64,000 nt of DNA from positions 2,059,040-2,123,039 of the forward strand of contig LSYV01000008.1 of NCBI GenBank assembly GCA_001584585.1, in the 5' to 3' direction. Positions within the stretch are counted from its first letter, which is position 1. Every line of letters begins with the position of its first letter. The stretch comes from Gonium pectorale. Its lineage: Eukaryota > Chlorophyta > Chlorophyceae > Chlamydomonadales > Volvocaceae. The notes below the pieces were generated by a model. The model did not search any database. It had not been told where the DNA came from and saw only the letters and a program-made list of their open reading frames with translations. Shown piece by piece: positions 44,629 through 56,094 of this stretch. Both the position numbers and the translations under genes were made by a program.

Positions 44629-47600
44629 ATGGAGGGTCCAGACTCGCGCAAGATGCGCTTCAAAGTCTGCGTCCGCATTCGGCCCACATCTAGCGAGAAC
44701 CCCAACGGAGTGCTTAAGTTGGAGCATCGCGTCATCTATATGAGGGACTCGAAGGGTAACAGCAATGAATACGTCTTCGACCGAGTTTTCGATGGCGAAG
44801 CGCGGCACCCGGAGGTCTTCCCCGAGGTCGCTGCACCGCTGGTGGAGCACGTTATGCAAGGCTACAATGCATGCTGCTTTGCATATGGACAGACGGGGAG
44901 CGGGAAGTCCTACTCCCTCTACGGGAAGGACACCGCCAACCTGTTTGCCACGCCTGGCAGCGCCGAACACCACGAGGTGGGCATCGTGCCCCGCGCGTTT
45001 GAGATGCTGGCCAAGGCCACAAACCACATCAACCGCAAGGCGGACCACGCCGTGGCGACGGGCGTGCACAGCAGCCATATCACCCGGGTGAAGGTGTTCG
45101 TCAGGTATGGCGGCTGGGACCCGGACGGGGGCCACCCGGACGGGGACCGCCCGCGGCGCCAGCATGATGATCGGACTCGCCGTGGCCAATGCTGGCCCTG
45201 CGGCATGTCCGGATGGGACGCTGTCGTCACGGTCGGCGCGGGCGGGAGGCACGGCGCAGGCCTGGCGCACTCGCACAGCGCCCCACCCATGCCTGCTGGA
45301 CAGTGCCCCCGGCCCCGACCCAACGTGCCGTCCCTGCATTTCCGCCGCGGCGTAGGCGGACGCATACCCCATCCTGCCTTCGTCTCATCGGCCGCATGCC
45401 CACATCACAACACCCACCCGCCTACCCATGTCTCGGGCGTACCAGGCTAGCTCCCCACCTCCATGATGGCCTAAGCTGCTTCCTGACCCAGTCCTATCCC
45501 GCCCATCCCAAACCATCCACGCGACCCCCAGCTTCATGGAGATCTACCTGGACCAGATCCGCGATCTGGGCGCCGGTGCCCAGGCGTACCTGCGAACCAC
45601 CATGGCGGCGGCGCGCCCGGGCGGGTCCGCCTCGGGGGAGGCCCATAGCAACGCCGGGCTGGGACTGAACGCCTTCGCGGCCGCGGACGGTGGAGTGCCA
45701 AGCCGCGCGGCGACGGCACCGCTGCGGGACCCGTCCGACTACGCGCGGACCAATTTGGACGTGATGGAGGACTCGTCCGGCCTCACGTTCGTCAAGGACC
45801 TTACCTTCATCGAGGTATGCGCCGTCCTTGTTGGTGACGCGTGGAGGGGTCAGGGAAGCTACCCCCTGGGCGCTGGTTCGGAATGCCGGTAGCGCGGCGC
45901 AGAGGGTGTGGTGGCCGCGATGCCGCGGTCCATGCGTCCGAGGCCACCGAGGGGCTCTTTGACCGTGGCCGTGGGTTGCTCTGCTGGTTGGTGGCGGGGC
46001 TCGTGCGGGCCGACAGTACAAAGCGAGGCGGGGCTATAGCTCGCAGGCGCGCGATCCCCATGCCGTGTGGCGCGGCGTCCGGCACACGGTGTTCGGCAGA
46101 CGGGCTTGCTCCCCGCACCGCATCTTCCCCGCAGGTTATGGGCGCAGATGACATGCTGGCCATCCTGCGCTCCGGCTACAACATGCGAACCACGTCCTCG
46201 ATGAGCGACATCTCCTCGCGAGCCCACACCATCTTCACCATCAGCGTGGCCATGTATCGGGGAGACCAACACCCCGTCACCGGTAGGGCCTGCATGCCAC
46301 GGCACGGGCATCAGTAGCGGCCGCCATGGCACCGCAATACGCTGGACTCTTCAAACCTGCTTGCAATGTCCACCCGGACGCTCGCTGCACGGCTGGGACA
46401 CGCTTTACACTGGCTTTTGGCACGTCGGTGGATAAGAAGCGGACGACCCTGACCCGAACCCGTGGTGCTGGGCCCCAGGCCGGCTCCACTTCATTGACCT
46501 GGCGGGCAGCGAGCGGATCAGTGCAGCCCGCTTCGGGGTGGGCGAGGCGCACCGGCAGAAGGTACGAGCCACCAGGCCTTGACACCACGAGGCCCGCAGC
46601 GCGCCGCTGCCGCAACCACCCATTCGCACGCTTCGCCATTCGTACGGACGGTCAGGATGTGTTGCTACGCAAACGTCATGGTTTCGGTGGCTGCGGTACT
46701 GAAAGGCGAGGCAAGACCATTCGTCCATTCCACACTCCGCAACTCGCTACACTTGTGCAGGACTATTGATACCGTCACGCATGTAGAACATAGCTCACCT
46801 GCCTGATCGTTTGCATCGTTGCTTGCTACGACAAAGCGTGTGCTGCCGCCCTGCTGTGCCTCTGCCCCTCGCTGCACCGGCACGGCTCGCAGGAGACCAG
46901 CGCCGTTGCCAAGTCCTTGGTGGCCCTGGGGAAAGTAGTACACGCACTTTCGCAGGTGGGGGCGGACGGGCAGGCCCTGGGGCACCCACGTCTTGTTGCC
47001 TACACGCAGGTCTTCAGTGCGGGCATATGCACTTCCGCCACTGCACAGCATGTTACAGGTTACGCGCCCGGTTCCATGGACCGTAACATAATCATTTCCC
47101 CCCTCAGGCGGCCCGATTATGATAATGTCACGCGCGGCGGTTGTATGCGAGTGCCCAAGCACGGACGCAGCGCCCTTGGGTAGCTACTCTTGGTGCACCT
47201 CACCAGACCGACGACCCATCCCCATGCCCTGCGCTCCGCGTCTGGCCGCAGGGCGCCTCCACGCCGCCCAGCTCCGGCCCGCCCAGCCCGATGGCCAACG
47301 GCGGCGGCTTCTCCTTCGGCACCGCCAGCCCGCACGTGCCCTTCCGCGACTCCAAACTCACGCGAATCCTCCGTGACTCCCTCACGGGGCAGTCCCAGGT
47401 GGTGCTGCTGGCCTGCCTGCACCCAACCCTTGACAACGCCGACGAGACCGCCCTCAGCCTCCAGTTCGCCGCGCGCTGCTCCCCCAGCTTCCAACCCTCG
47501 GTCATTACCACCGCCGCCAACGGCCTGCCCCGCATCGTCAACGGCGGTCCCGTCAGCTCCGGAACCACCCTTGCCGGCGGGCGCGGCGGCGGCGCGCGGC

Positions 47601-50600
47601 GGCTGTCGGAGGGTCTGGAGGGCCTGACGCCGGAGGAGCTGGCAACGCAGGTCATGGCGCTCAAGGACGAGCTGGAGGTGACGCACGCCCACTACCAGAA
47701 GCTCCTGGAGCAGGTAGCGGGGCCGGCATGGCGGAACGACCCGGGGCCGCTGGAGCGCGCCCCAGCTCAGGACGACGGAATGAACGCGTTCGCAGCCGCC
47801 CTGTCGGCCTTTGGCAAGGGCGGCAGCGGGGCCCCTGGCGGCGGCCACGGCGGCGGCGGTGGCGGTAGCGCTGCTACCGCCGCCCACGGTGCCAGCCACG
47901 GCGGCGGACATGGCCACAGCGCTGCCAGCGTTGCTCCCGGCAGCACGGGGCTCAACGTCGGCGTCAGTGGTGGCATCACAGGCATCGCCGGTGCCGGCTT
48001 CCCTAGCGGCGATGGTGGCGACCGGGACCGGCGCCGGTCGTCAATGATGGGGGAACCGGGTGGCGTCCGGCCCTCGCCAGGTCGCGGGACGTCGCCCTCG
48101 CCGGCGGCCCTCGCGCAGGCGGGCGGTGAGGTGGGGCGCCCGCATGGGGCCAAGAGCGTGTCGGCGGCCGCGCAGTCGTCGGCCGCCGTCAACGCCCGAG
48201 TCGCGCTGGTAAGCGACACGACGAAGGGTCCACTGTCCCGCGTCCCTAACCGTTGAACGGTAATTTTACTTGCCATGCACTGTCGCATGGTCGCATGCAA
48301 CAAATGGATTGGTGCAGGGGTAAGCGACTGGTACCAGGTTGCCAAGGGATGGCCCACAGCACCGCAAATAGGAGGGCATGAGGGGTGCTTACTCGCCCAA
48401 TCCAACTCTGCCCCTGCTACCGTATCGCATAAGGCGTAAGCGTACCCCCCTGGCCCTCCCGACCGCAGCTTGAGTCGCAGGTGCGCAAGCTGGAGGCGCA
48501 GCTGTCGCAGGCGCGCAGCTCGGCGCAGCAGTACGAGGAGCGGTTGACGGCGCGCAAGGTGTGGCTACGGCCGGGGCCGGGGTCTGGTCAGAAGCCGGAA
48601 GAGCCCTGCAGGGGGACGGCATTGCCGGGTGCTGGCTGTGCATATGCATCATAGAGATGCGCCTCTATTGGGACGGGGTCCCAAAGTCCCTCTTGAGCCC
48701 GTCCGGGATCCGTTTTTGTGCCGACCGCAGGAAGAAATGGATCTGGTGCGGGAGCGCATGGCGGGCAAGGAGCACGCGCAGTTCGCCGAGATCAAGAAGC
48801 TGCGGGCGCAGGTGGGGGCGGGGTAGGCGGCACCCGTGAGCGGCACCTGCGGGGGCAGTCCAGGGACACGGCAACACACCCATGTCATCGTGAGGGACCG
48901 AACACGGGCGAGGACAGCATCTTTGAGGCAGGGTCTCCAAGCCCCAGATTCATGCAACTGCAACATCGTTGCTGGCCGCAGGTCGCAGAGCTGAGCAAAG
49001 CGCTGGATGCGGAGCGGACGGATTCAGTCAGCAAGGTGGGCCACGGGATGGTCGCGCGTCCGCTGCGCACCTGGTCTTCCCCGGCCCTGGCAATGGGCGC
49101 CCCATGGCGGGCTCGGGGTTGCTTGCCTCCCTGACCTGGTCGGGACTCGGGCAGATGTCTGCTGGACGTCAGCCCCGTCTCATTGAACCCATGCTGTCAA
49201 ATTCCCTTACCCGCAGCTGGAGGACGCTCGCCGGCGGTCGGAGGAGGAGTGCGCCCGGCTGATGAAGGACATCGACGCGCTCCGGAGCCAGCTGGCACAG
49301 GTTAGACCCCGGCCCCACGCCCTGACGTGGTCGCGACGCGTGCACCCAGCCCCGTCCTTGCTCCCTACGCACGACCCCGCTTTGGACGGTCGACAGTGCA
49401 CTTCTGGCTGATCGTCTGTCCTGATTGCTGACACGTGCAGTCGTGGCACCAACACCCTTGCTCTCTGCCTGCCGTACTCACCGTATACCCGTTGCCTCGC
49501 TTACCCCTCAACCGCAGGTGACGGGCAGCGTGAGCAGCCTGGTGGAGAAGCATAGTGCCGCCATCGGCGCGGAGAAGCGGCAGCGGGAGGCGGCGCGCAA
49601 GCAGGCAGAGCAGCTCATGCAGCAGCAGGTCGGGCGGCGCGGGGTGCGGCGGGGCGTGGTGTGGCGCGGTGCAGGGGGGGACGATGACCCGTAGGATTTA
49701 GAATGTCCCACCCCCTGAGTCTTGCCGCGCTGACGTGATCGGCCTGGGCTGGGCCGCATTGCGTGCCGTGATTGGAAAGGGCTATGATGTGCACAGAGCC
49801 GTACGCGCGGAGACCCTGTGAGGATGTCGACCGCTTTTGCGTAAAGCGCACGCCGCAGGAAGGCAAACCAAGTCCCCTCGTCTACTACCGACACATGGTG
49901 CGCCGTTGCCGCTGCTGTCCCCCTGCTGCTGCGCAGGCGACCCGCGGGTCGGAGGAGCACAAGGCGCAGGTGGAGAACATCAAGCAGCAGAGCACCTACT
50001 TCCTGGCCCGCCAGGCCGACCAGCTAGGGGAGCTCAAGCTGCAGCTCGACGCAGCCAAGGCGGCTCACGCGGCCGAGAAGGACGCACTCACGGTGGGGCT
50101 CGGGGCGCTGGACGGGCTTCGGGGCCGGCCTCCAGCGAAGAGGCGAAGCTCAGCTCCTTCCCCAGGAAGAGTTTGTGCATTTTTGGCTGGGGTGGTAGCG
50201 GAGATGCGGAGTGGAGGCTGGGTCACGCAGCCTCGCGGTGGTCTAGGAGCCGGGGGGCTTGTCCCTGGCAGGCTCGGGCGTATGGCAGCGCCTTGATCCT
50301 TAGCGTTCAAGTCAACTGGAGGGGTGGAGGGTTGAGGAGTGTCACGCTTGCACTACGGCACCATCCCCGCGCTGCTTACAAGGCCCCGCCAACGCCGACG
50401 TTTGCGGTCATTGCTATTTACTATCATCGCTTGTTTGGTGGCGGAACAGTCTGCCCAGATTGTTCCTCCGTGCGCCTAGTTGTGCGCGTCCACGTGTGAT
50501 CCACCGCCCCGATCGATGTATCCCGGCGTTCCGCCCGTTGACCGTTTCGTCGCGGTCGGTCCGTTCCACGCGCAGGCCGAGCTCGAGTACCTGGCAACCT

Positions 50601-51921
50601 ACTCGGAGCGGGTGACAGAGCTGGTGCGGCGTATGGAGAGCGGCGTGGTGCCGGTGCAGGAGCGGGGCAACGGAGTCAAGGCATTCCGGCTGCCGCATCG
50701 GGACCGGCCGCCGCGGCTCGAGTCCAGCAGGCTCAGCGTTCTGAAGGTACGCGCTGCGTGTCGCAGCGGACAGGCGCAGCCAGACGTAGGACCAGTGAAG
50801 GAGCTGTGTGGCGGCTCTGCTAGGTTGGTTGGGGGAGTGCATACCCTGAGAAAAGTGCGCCGCGCATGCTCCCCACGCCTTTATGCAAACACGGATTCCC
50901 GCTTTTGTTCTTGTTGCAAATCAACCGCCCGAGCTGCAGAAGACCGCAACTTGCCACCCCGCTCCCGTATGCTGTACTGCCGGTTCATGTTCTTCCCAGC
51001 ATACCAAAATTCTTGTATCCACGTAGTGCGTCCCGGCCCGCCCGGTCGCCTGCCGCCGCAGGAGCGCAACGCGGAGCTCGCTGAGCGCCTCACGGCCCTC
51101 ACCGCTGTGGCCAGTACCGCCACCGCCTCGCCCGTCAACGGCGCCAGCAGCATCAGCATTGGCGGCGGCGGAGGCAGCCTCACGCCGGCCCTTCCTGCCG
51201 TCTCCAGCAGTACCAGCCTTGCGGGCGGTTCCGGGCCTGCTCCCGGCGGCGGCACCGCAAGCGGCGCCGCGTCCAACGGTCGTCCGTCGGGGCTGGGCTT
51301 TGGCGCTGGCGGAGGCGGCGCAGGCGGGAGCTCGGGGCCGCTGGGGAGCTCCATTGACCTGGACGCGCTTCGAGCGCAGGTACGCAAGGGATCATAGAGT
51401 CTGGGACCCCGTCCCTGACTGGCACGAGTATCGCTCTCCGGTCTGCTGTGGGACCGATTGACGGATCGCCTGGCTTGCTTCCGGTCCAGGATCTGCCCCA
51501 ACCCCTCATTCGTCCGCTGGGAAGGCATGGTCGCTGGTTGATTTTTTGCTCTTCGCTTGGACCACTCCCGTACCAAGGTGTTACTCCCTTGCAACGGTAC
51601 TTGGGCGCAGGTCGAGGCAGAGCTGCGGGCGCAGGTGACTGCTCAGGTGGTGGGCGACATCAGCAGCGACAAGACCATACAGTACATCAGAGAGCTTGAG
51701 GGAGCGGTGGGGCGTTACCGCGCCGAGCTGCAGGTGAGGTTGATGGGTAGCCACGAGGAGGGTACGGGGACGGTGTGGCGGTTGCACGCGCGTTGGGGTT
51801 CGCCCTGGCAGGGTAGCGGAGGCGAGATGTGCGTGCAGGGTGCAGCAGGCTGGGAAGCCGCCCGGGATCATGCAGCAAGGCAAGGCAAGGCCGGCAGCGG
51901 TGGGGCCGCTGGCCTTTTTTC

Positions 51922-51960
<39 letters not shown>

Positions 51961-53041
51961 TTACAAGTGCCCATACGAGCCGTTTGGCCCCTCGGCACAG
52001 CCCCGCTCACGCCCTCAACAGAGCATTCCTACGTTCATAGACAGAGAACAGAAAGGCACCCAACTTGCGTGCGGGGGGCGTGGCTTCCCAACGTCCGTCT
52101 GGCCATGCATTGTGTGCGTGTACTGCAGCGACCGTCCGCCCGCCCCCTGACTCCTCTTCTGTGCCTCTCCGCCTCCACCAAACCCCCATTTCGCCGCATG
52201 TCTGTTCCGCAGTCCGAAAAGAAGCGCAACTCAGAGATGGCTGTTGCGCTGCGCTCCGTCCAGCGAGTGCAGCAGCGGCCGGAGAGCCCCATCAACAAGG
52301 CCATGGCGGCCCACACGCCCGCAGGCACGTGGGCTCATCATACCCCCGCTCGCCCCGCTGGCCTGTATGCCTTTCGTCACGCGTGCGGGCATGACCCATC
52401 AACCACGTCTTATGGGTTGTGGCCCCACCAGCGTCTGCTACTTGCTGCTTGTGCCCCCCTGCTTGCGTGAGTAGCCGCAGTAACACTGTTTACGCGCCCT
52501 TCCTGCTACGCTCCCAGGCGCGCTCAAGTTGGCGCCGCACTGGGGCATGGGCCACTCATCGCCGCGGCTGGGGCTCACGGGCGTGTCGCGGCCCGCCACG
52601 GCGGGGATAGCGTCGCTGGCGGACGCATCCATCGCTTCAGGTGAGAAACAAGAAGGCAGAGCTAGAGCCGTACTTGATGCGTAATATGGTAGTAGCAGTC
52701 TGTTGCGATCTGGGGGTTTACGTTGTTTGTGGCAAAGGCTGGGTCAAAGTGTGTGGATGGGCGCCCTACACGTACACGGCGCATTCCAGCCAGCACATGG
52801 CTACGGGTTTGCGCAGACCCGGGTGCCTCGTGGGGCTTTTGGGTGAGATCAGCATCAGCGTAATAGTCAACGACAGGAATGTTGGATCCAGACATATGGG
52901 CTTCTTCATGACGAAGCCTGTTCTCACGCGCAACCCCCGAACTCGCCTCGACCCTCAGGCGTCAGCGTATCCGGCCGGCCCGCTACCTCCATGGCCATCC
53001 TAACAAGTGGCTACCGAGACAACGGCATTGCCATCCCTTGA
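44629..53041 (+). CDS. Kinesin with N-terminal motor and long coiled-coil tail
   Basis: Microtubule motor starting MEGPDSRKMRFKVCVRIRPT. Motor exons: 44629-45104 (P-loop AYGQTGSGKSYSLYG), 45532-45814 (SFMEIYLDQIRDLG, then an insert of about 60 residues, then LTFVKDLTFIE), 46135-46282 (switch I region SDISSRAHTIF), 46479-46561 (switch II LHFIDLAGSERI), about 46891-46956 (TSAVAKSLVALGKVVHALSQ) and 47330 onward (HVPFRDSKLTRILRDSLTG). Switch I departs from the usual NxxSSRSH: the Asn is Ser and the Ser before His is Ala. A Gly/Ala-rich linker (about 47770-48200) follows. Short coiled-coil exons then run from 48475 to 52300 (VRKLEAQLSQARSS, LEDARRRSEEECARLMKD, AEKRQREAARKQAEQL). The tail ends GLTGVSRPATAGIASLADAS joined by an intron at 52638 to 52958-53041 (VSVSGRPATSMAILTSGYRD to IAIP, stop TGA). 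The subfamily is not assigned; it is not a clear kinesin-9. Confidence 0.88.
51924..51960. repeat. (GT)n microsatellite in kinesin intron
   Basis: A nearly uninterrupted GT tract lies in the intron that follows the exon ending GAVGRYRAELQ. Tracts like this occur in several introns of the window. Confidence 0.9.
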
Positions 53042-53960
53042 GCGGAGACAGACGGCGTGCCGAGCAGTCGAGATCCATCCGGACGCACGGTGTTCTTGTA
53101 GTCGAGTGCTGGAGCTTGTGCGAACTAACAAAGAGGATAGCGTAGTTTCCTGAAACGTAGGTTCATGTACCTTGCTTGGGACGGACCCGCCCGGGGCAAG
53201 CTGATAATGACGGGGGACCTTGGTTATCTAAGTTGCAGAGTAGCGTCAGGGATGGGCTGCAACACTGCCATCAGTGCCTGGATGTTTTCGGAGGTGCTTT
53301 TGTGGCCGATGGGCTTATTGCACAGGTGCACATGCAAAGAAAATCCCGCTTCGGCTAAGGCCTGGCCCTGTTCACCTCGCCGTGAGGCGGGAACGTACTC
53401 CGTGCAAGTTCTCAATGATGCAGAGTTCAAGCTGTTGCGTAGGTGTGCACCACCACACTTCCGTGACCGTCCAGATGAGTGTGGCATGTAAGCATGAAGG
53501 CTCCGCCAGGCTGGCTGTCTTATTGGGCTGTCTGTCCCAAGCACTATTCCACACCCTGGTATTTTAACGTGGCCGATTTTAACAATTTGGGAACCGGGCA
53601 TCCATCAGCCCCGGCATCCGCTGCTATGCCCTCGCTGCAGAGTACCCAGCTGCCCCGCACACCCGCCACTCCCCAAAAACCCGCTTCCGTCCGCTGCTCG
53701 AACGTGGGTGACAGTGACCAGATGCACATGTGTCAAGGCCACGGGAATTCCTCATGGCGCATCGAACGTTACAGCTGGTCGCGCGTCAAGACGCAAAAAC
53801 GCTCCCAGGCAAAACTGCCTGCGCACAGGCTGCCGCTCCCAAAATCACGTTTGATGGCACCATGCACAAATTGCGCCACAGGCGCCACAGACACCACACA
53901 CAGTCCCCTCGTTAGCACCCCCGAAGCACACCCCTCGACTCTCAACCCTCGATTGCGAAC
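53042..53960. other. Tail-to-tail interval, kinesin and petM 3' UTRs
   Basis: TGTAA at 53487-53491 lies about 450 nt after the kinesin stop. TTACA at 53769-53773, a TGTAA on the minus strand, lies about 190 nt after the petM stop. The two candidate signals leave about 280 bp between them, so the transcripts need not overlap. No exon is seen. Confidence 0.55.
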
Positions 53961-54497
53961 TTAGAGCTTGCCCTCCTCGACGAGCGACTCCACGCGGAGC
54001 AGGACGAAGCCAACAGCCAGACCCTGCGTGCAGAAGCAGCATCAGGCGTCGAGCAAGCATAACAATTGGACGACGATCGCAGAAAGCCACACGACGGGGC
54101 GATGTCAATTTGACAAAGTGCAGAATATATTGAAGAATAGAATGTCAGTGGAAGTGATGCGCGGCGAGGATGACCCACCACAAGCGTGATGCCGACCATG
54201 GTCAGGGCGGTGCCAGCAATGAAGGCACTCTCGTTGGCAATCATGGCCAGCTCGTTGACGGCCTTGGTGGCCACGCCGCGGGCGGCGGGGGCCTTCTGGC
54301 CGACGGTCCTGTGTGCAAGATAAGGCGACTCAGAATGGCTGCTGCAACTGCGGCCGAGCGGCACGAGGCTGGATAATTGGGCTTGTCAGCTACCTGAGGG
54401 TGGGGCGCACAGCTGGCCGGGCAGCGGCGACGCGGGTCGTCGAGCTGCGAGGGGCAGCGACGCCGCTGCAGGCGGAGCGAGCCAGGGACATGGCCAT
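53961..54497 (-). CDS. petM: Cytochrome b6f complex subunit PetM, nuclear-encoded precursor
   Basis: Small one-helix subunit VII of the thylakoid cytochrome b6f complex. Three exons (54497-54394, 54308-54179, 54023-53961) total 297 nt, giving 98 aa. The mature part is about 38-40 residues and reads AFIAGTALTMVGITLV joined to GLAVGFVLLRVESLVEEGKL, ending in TAA. The hydrophobic helix and the VLLRVESLVEEGK tail are hallmarks of PetM. The N-terminal 60 residues start MAMSLARSACSGVAAP and are rich in Ala, Arg, Ser and Thr, as expected of a stroma-targeting transit peptide. The preceding NELAMIANES probably includes the processing site. Expression should follow photosynthetic need; no cis element was identified. 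Confidence 0.95.
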
Positions 54498-56094
54498 CTT
54501 TGCGATGTGGGGTTTGAAAGGACCTTGGTGGCTAGCCTGTGTGAGCGTGCGTAGCAGGGCGCGGCGGGCAGAGAGAGCTTCTTAAGCTCCTATCCTCCAA
54601 TCTGTGACGTACAGGTTGTCTTTTTTCAGCGGCGCCGCTTACAGACGCAGGCTCTCCGCATAGAGCTGTCCTCACATATACATAGAAAGCAGCACTAGGA
54701 GTAGTCTTTTTGCCTGTAAGGACCGCGGTCCACCCCGCGGTCCACTTTGCACAAGCATTTTACAAGATGCAAATAAAACAGTACATTTTGTAAGCAAATT
54801 TTGGGGAACTGACGTTGCGAGCTGCCTCGTGGACACGACACGGTGGGCGTGTGGCGGAAGATTGCGTGCGGGTCTGAGCGCGTGGGTCTAAGCTTCGCTC
54901 CCGCCTTGGCGAATAGTTGATTGAGCTGGGCGTCAGTGGGGTTGCCTGAACCCACCCCATACAAACAAAGAACCCAACCCCTCTCTGAGTGAGTTTCGGC
55001 CAGTGATCACCCTAGGGGCCTGCCGTTTACCCCCTTACCCCTGGCGACGGGATGACATGGCGGTTTTGGTGGGCGTGACGTTGGACGGAGGTGGTATTCG
55101 GACTGCGCGTGAATGGGTATGGGCAGTATGGGTGCAATTAGGGCAGGGAGATGGCGGGTATTCAGCCGGGAGGGTGGTTGGGACTCGACCTGGTCAACTT
55201 GAATTCAAGCCTCGCGGCACTGGGATTCGGGCAGTGCTGCATTGGGATTGGCAGCGTACCATATGTGTGCGTTCTGTTTCCTTTTTCGCAGCGAGGGCAC
55301 ACAGATAACGCACCCGGGAGGATGATTCAACGGCATCGGGTCCGACGCTACACCTGGTGATACGCCAACCACCCTGGAGTCAACGTACGCTGCCTTATGT
55401 GAACCCTCCTCCTTACCCTGCAGCTACCTTCGGGTGTCTATTACCGTAAAGGCGTGGCTCCCCTCATTGTTGCAGCGTTTCTTTTTCGTTACTGTATCCC
55501 CTATTCCTTTTAGAACAAGCAAGCACGTTGTGGCAGGTGGCCCAGCGCCCAGGCCGCGCTGTGCCAAGTGGTCCCAAGAGACATTTGTTCTGCCAAGCAT
55601 GTCCCTTGCACGCGCGCCGCACTGAAATTAAGCAAGGGATGTGCGCAGTTGTGTATGAGTTTGCCATCAAAACCCGTGTGAGGGTACGGTGTACTCTAGC
55701 ATGATAGGGTTCGCGGCATGGCGCCATGCAGCCGTCCGAGCTGGCTGTTGCGTCAGCTGGACAAATTGCTGCGTCTGACCCATGCTGCCAAGAAACCGAC
55801 GCCGGACACGGGCGCACAAATCATTGACACGGTGTACGGCGCACACGGGAGGAAGGAGTAAAAAAACTTAAAGCGCCGCCCGAACGTTCTGTTGATATCC
55901 AATCACTCAACATTGCATGCCCGCGTGACTGCAGCAGTTAACGCAGCCAGCCAAGTTCAAACACGATTCGTGCGACGCCTACCGACATCACGGACAACCA
56001 GATTTAACATTGCCGTATAAACTTGTTACTGAGCTGTGTATGGCTTGAGGCGCAAGCGAGCGCCAGCAATTGTGCAACATACATTTCTGCAGTC
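54498..56094. other. Divergent interval between petM and rhomboid-like gene
   Basis: The petM promoter and 5' UTR lie just right of 54497. A TATA-like minus-strand sequence (TATGTATATG) occurs near 54676. CCGCGGTCCAC is repeated twice at about 54723-54745. The promoter of the rhomboid-like gene lies near 56000. Nothing coding was recognised between about 54800 and 56000. Confidence 0.45.

Noticed and set aside
47117..47917. 266-codon minus-strand ORF
   Set aside because: It lies opposite the kinesin exons encoding HVPFRDSKLTRIL and the Gly/Ala-rich linker, so it is a shadow frame.
44629..48250. Assignment of the kinesin to kinesin-9 (KLP1/FAP1)
   Set aside because: The P-loop context, switch I and motor start do not show kinesin-9 features; a family call would need a phylogeny.
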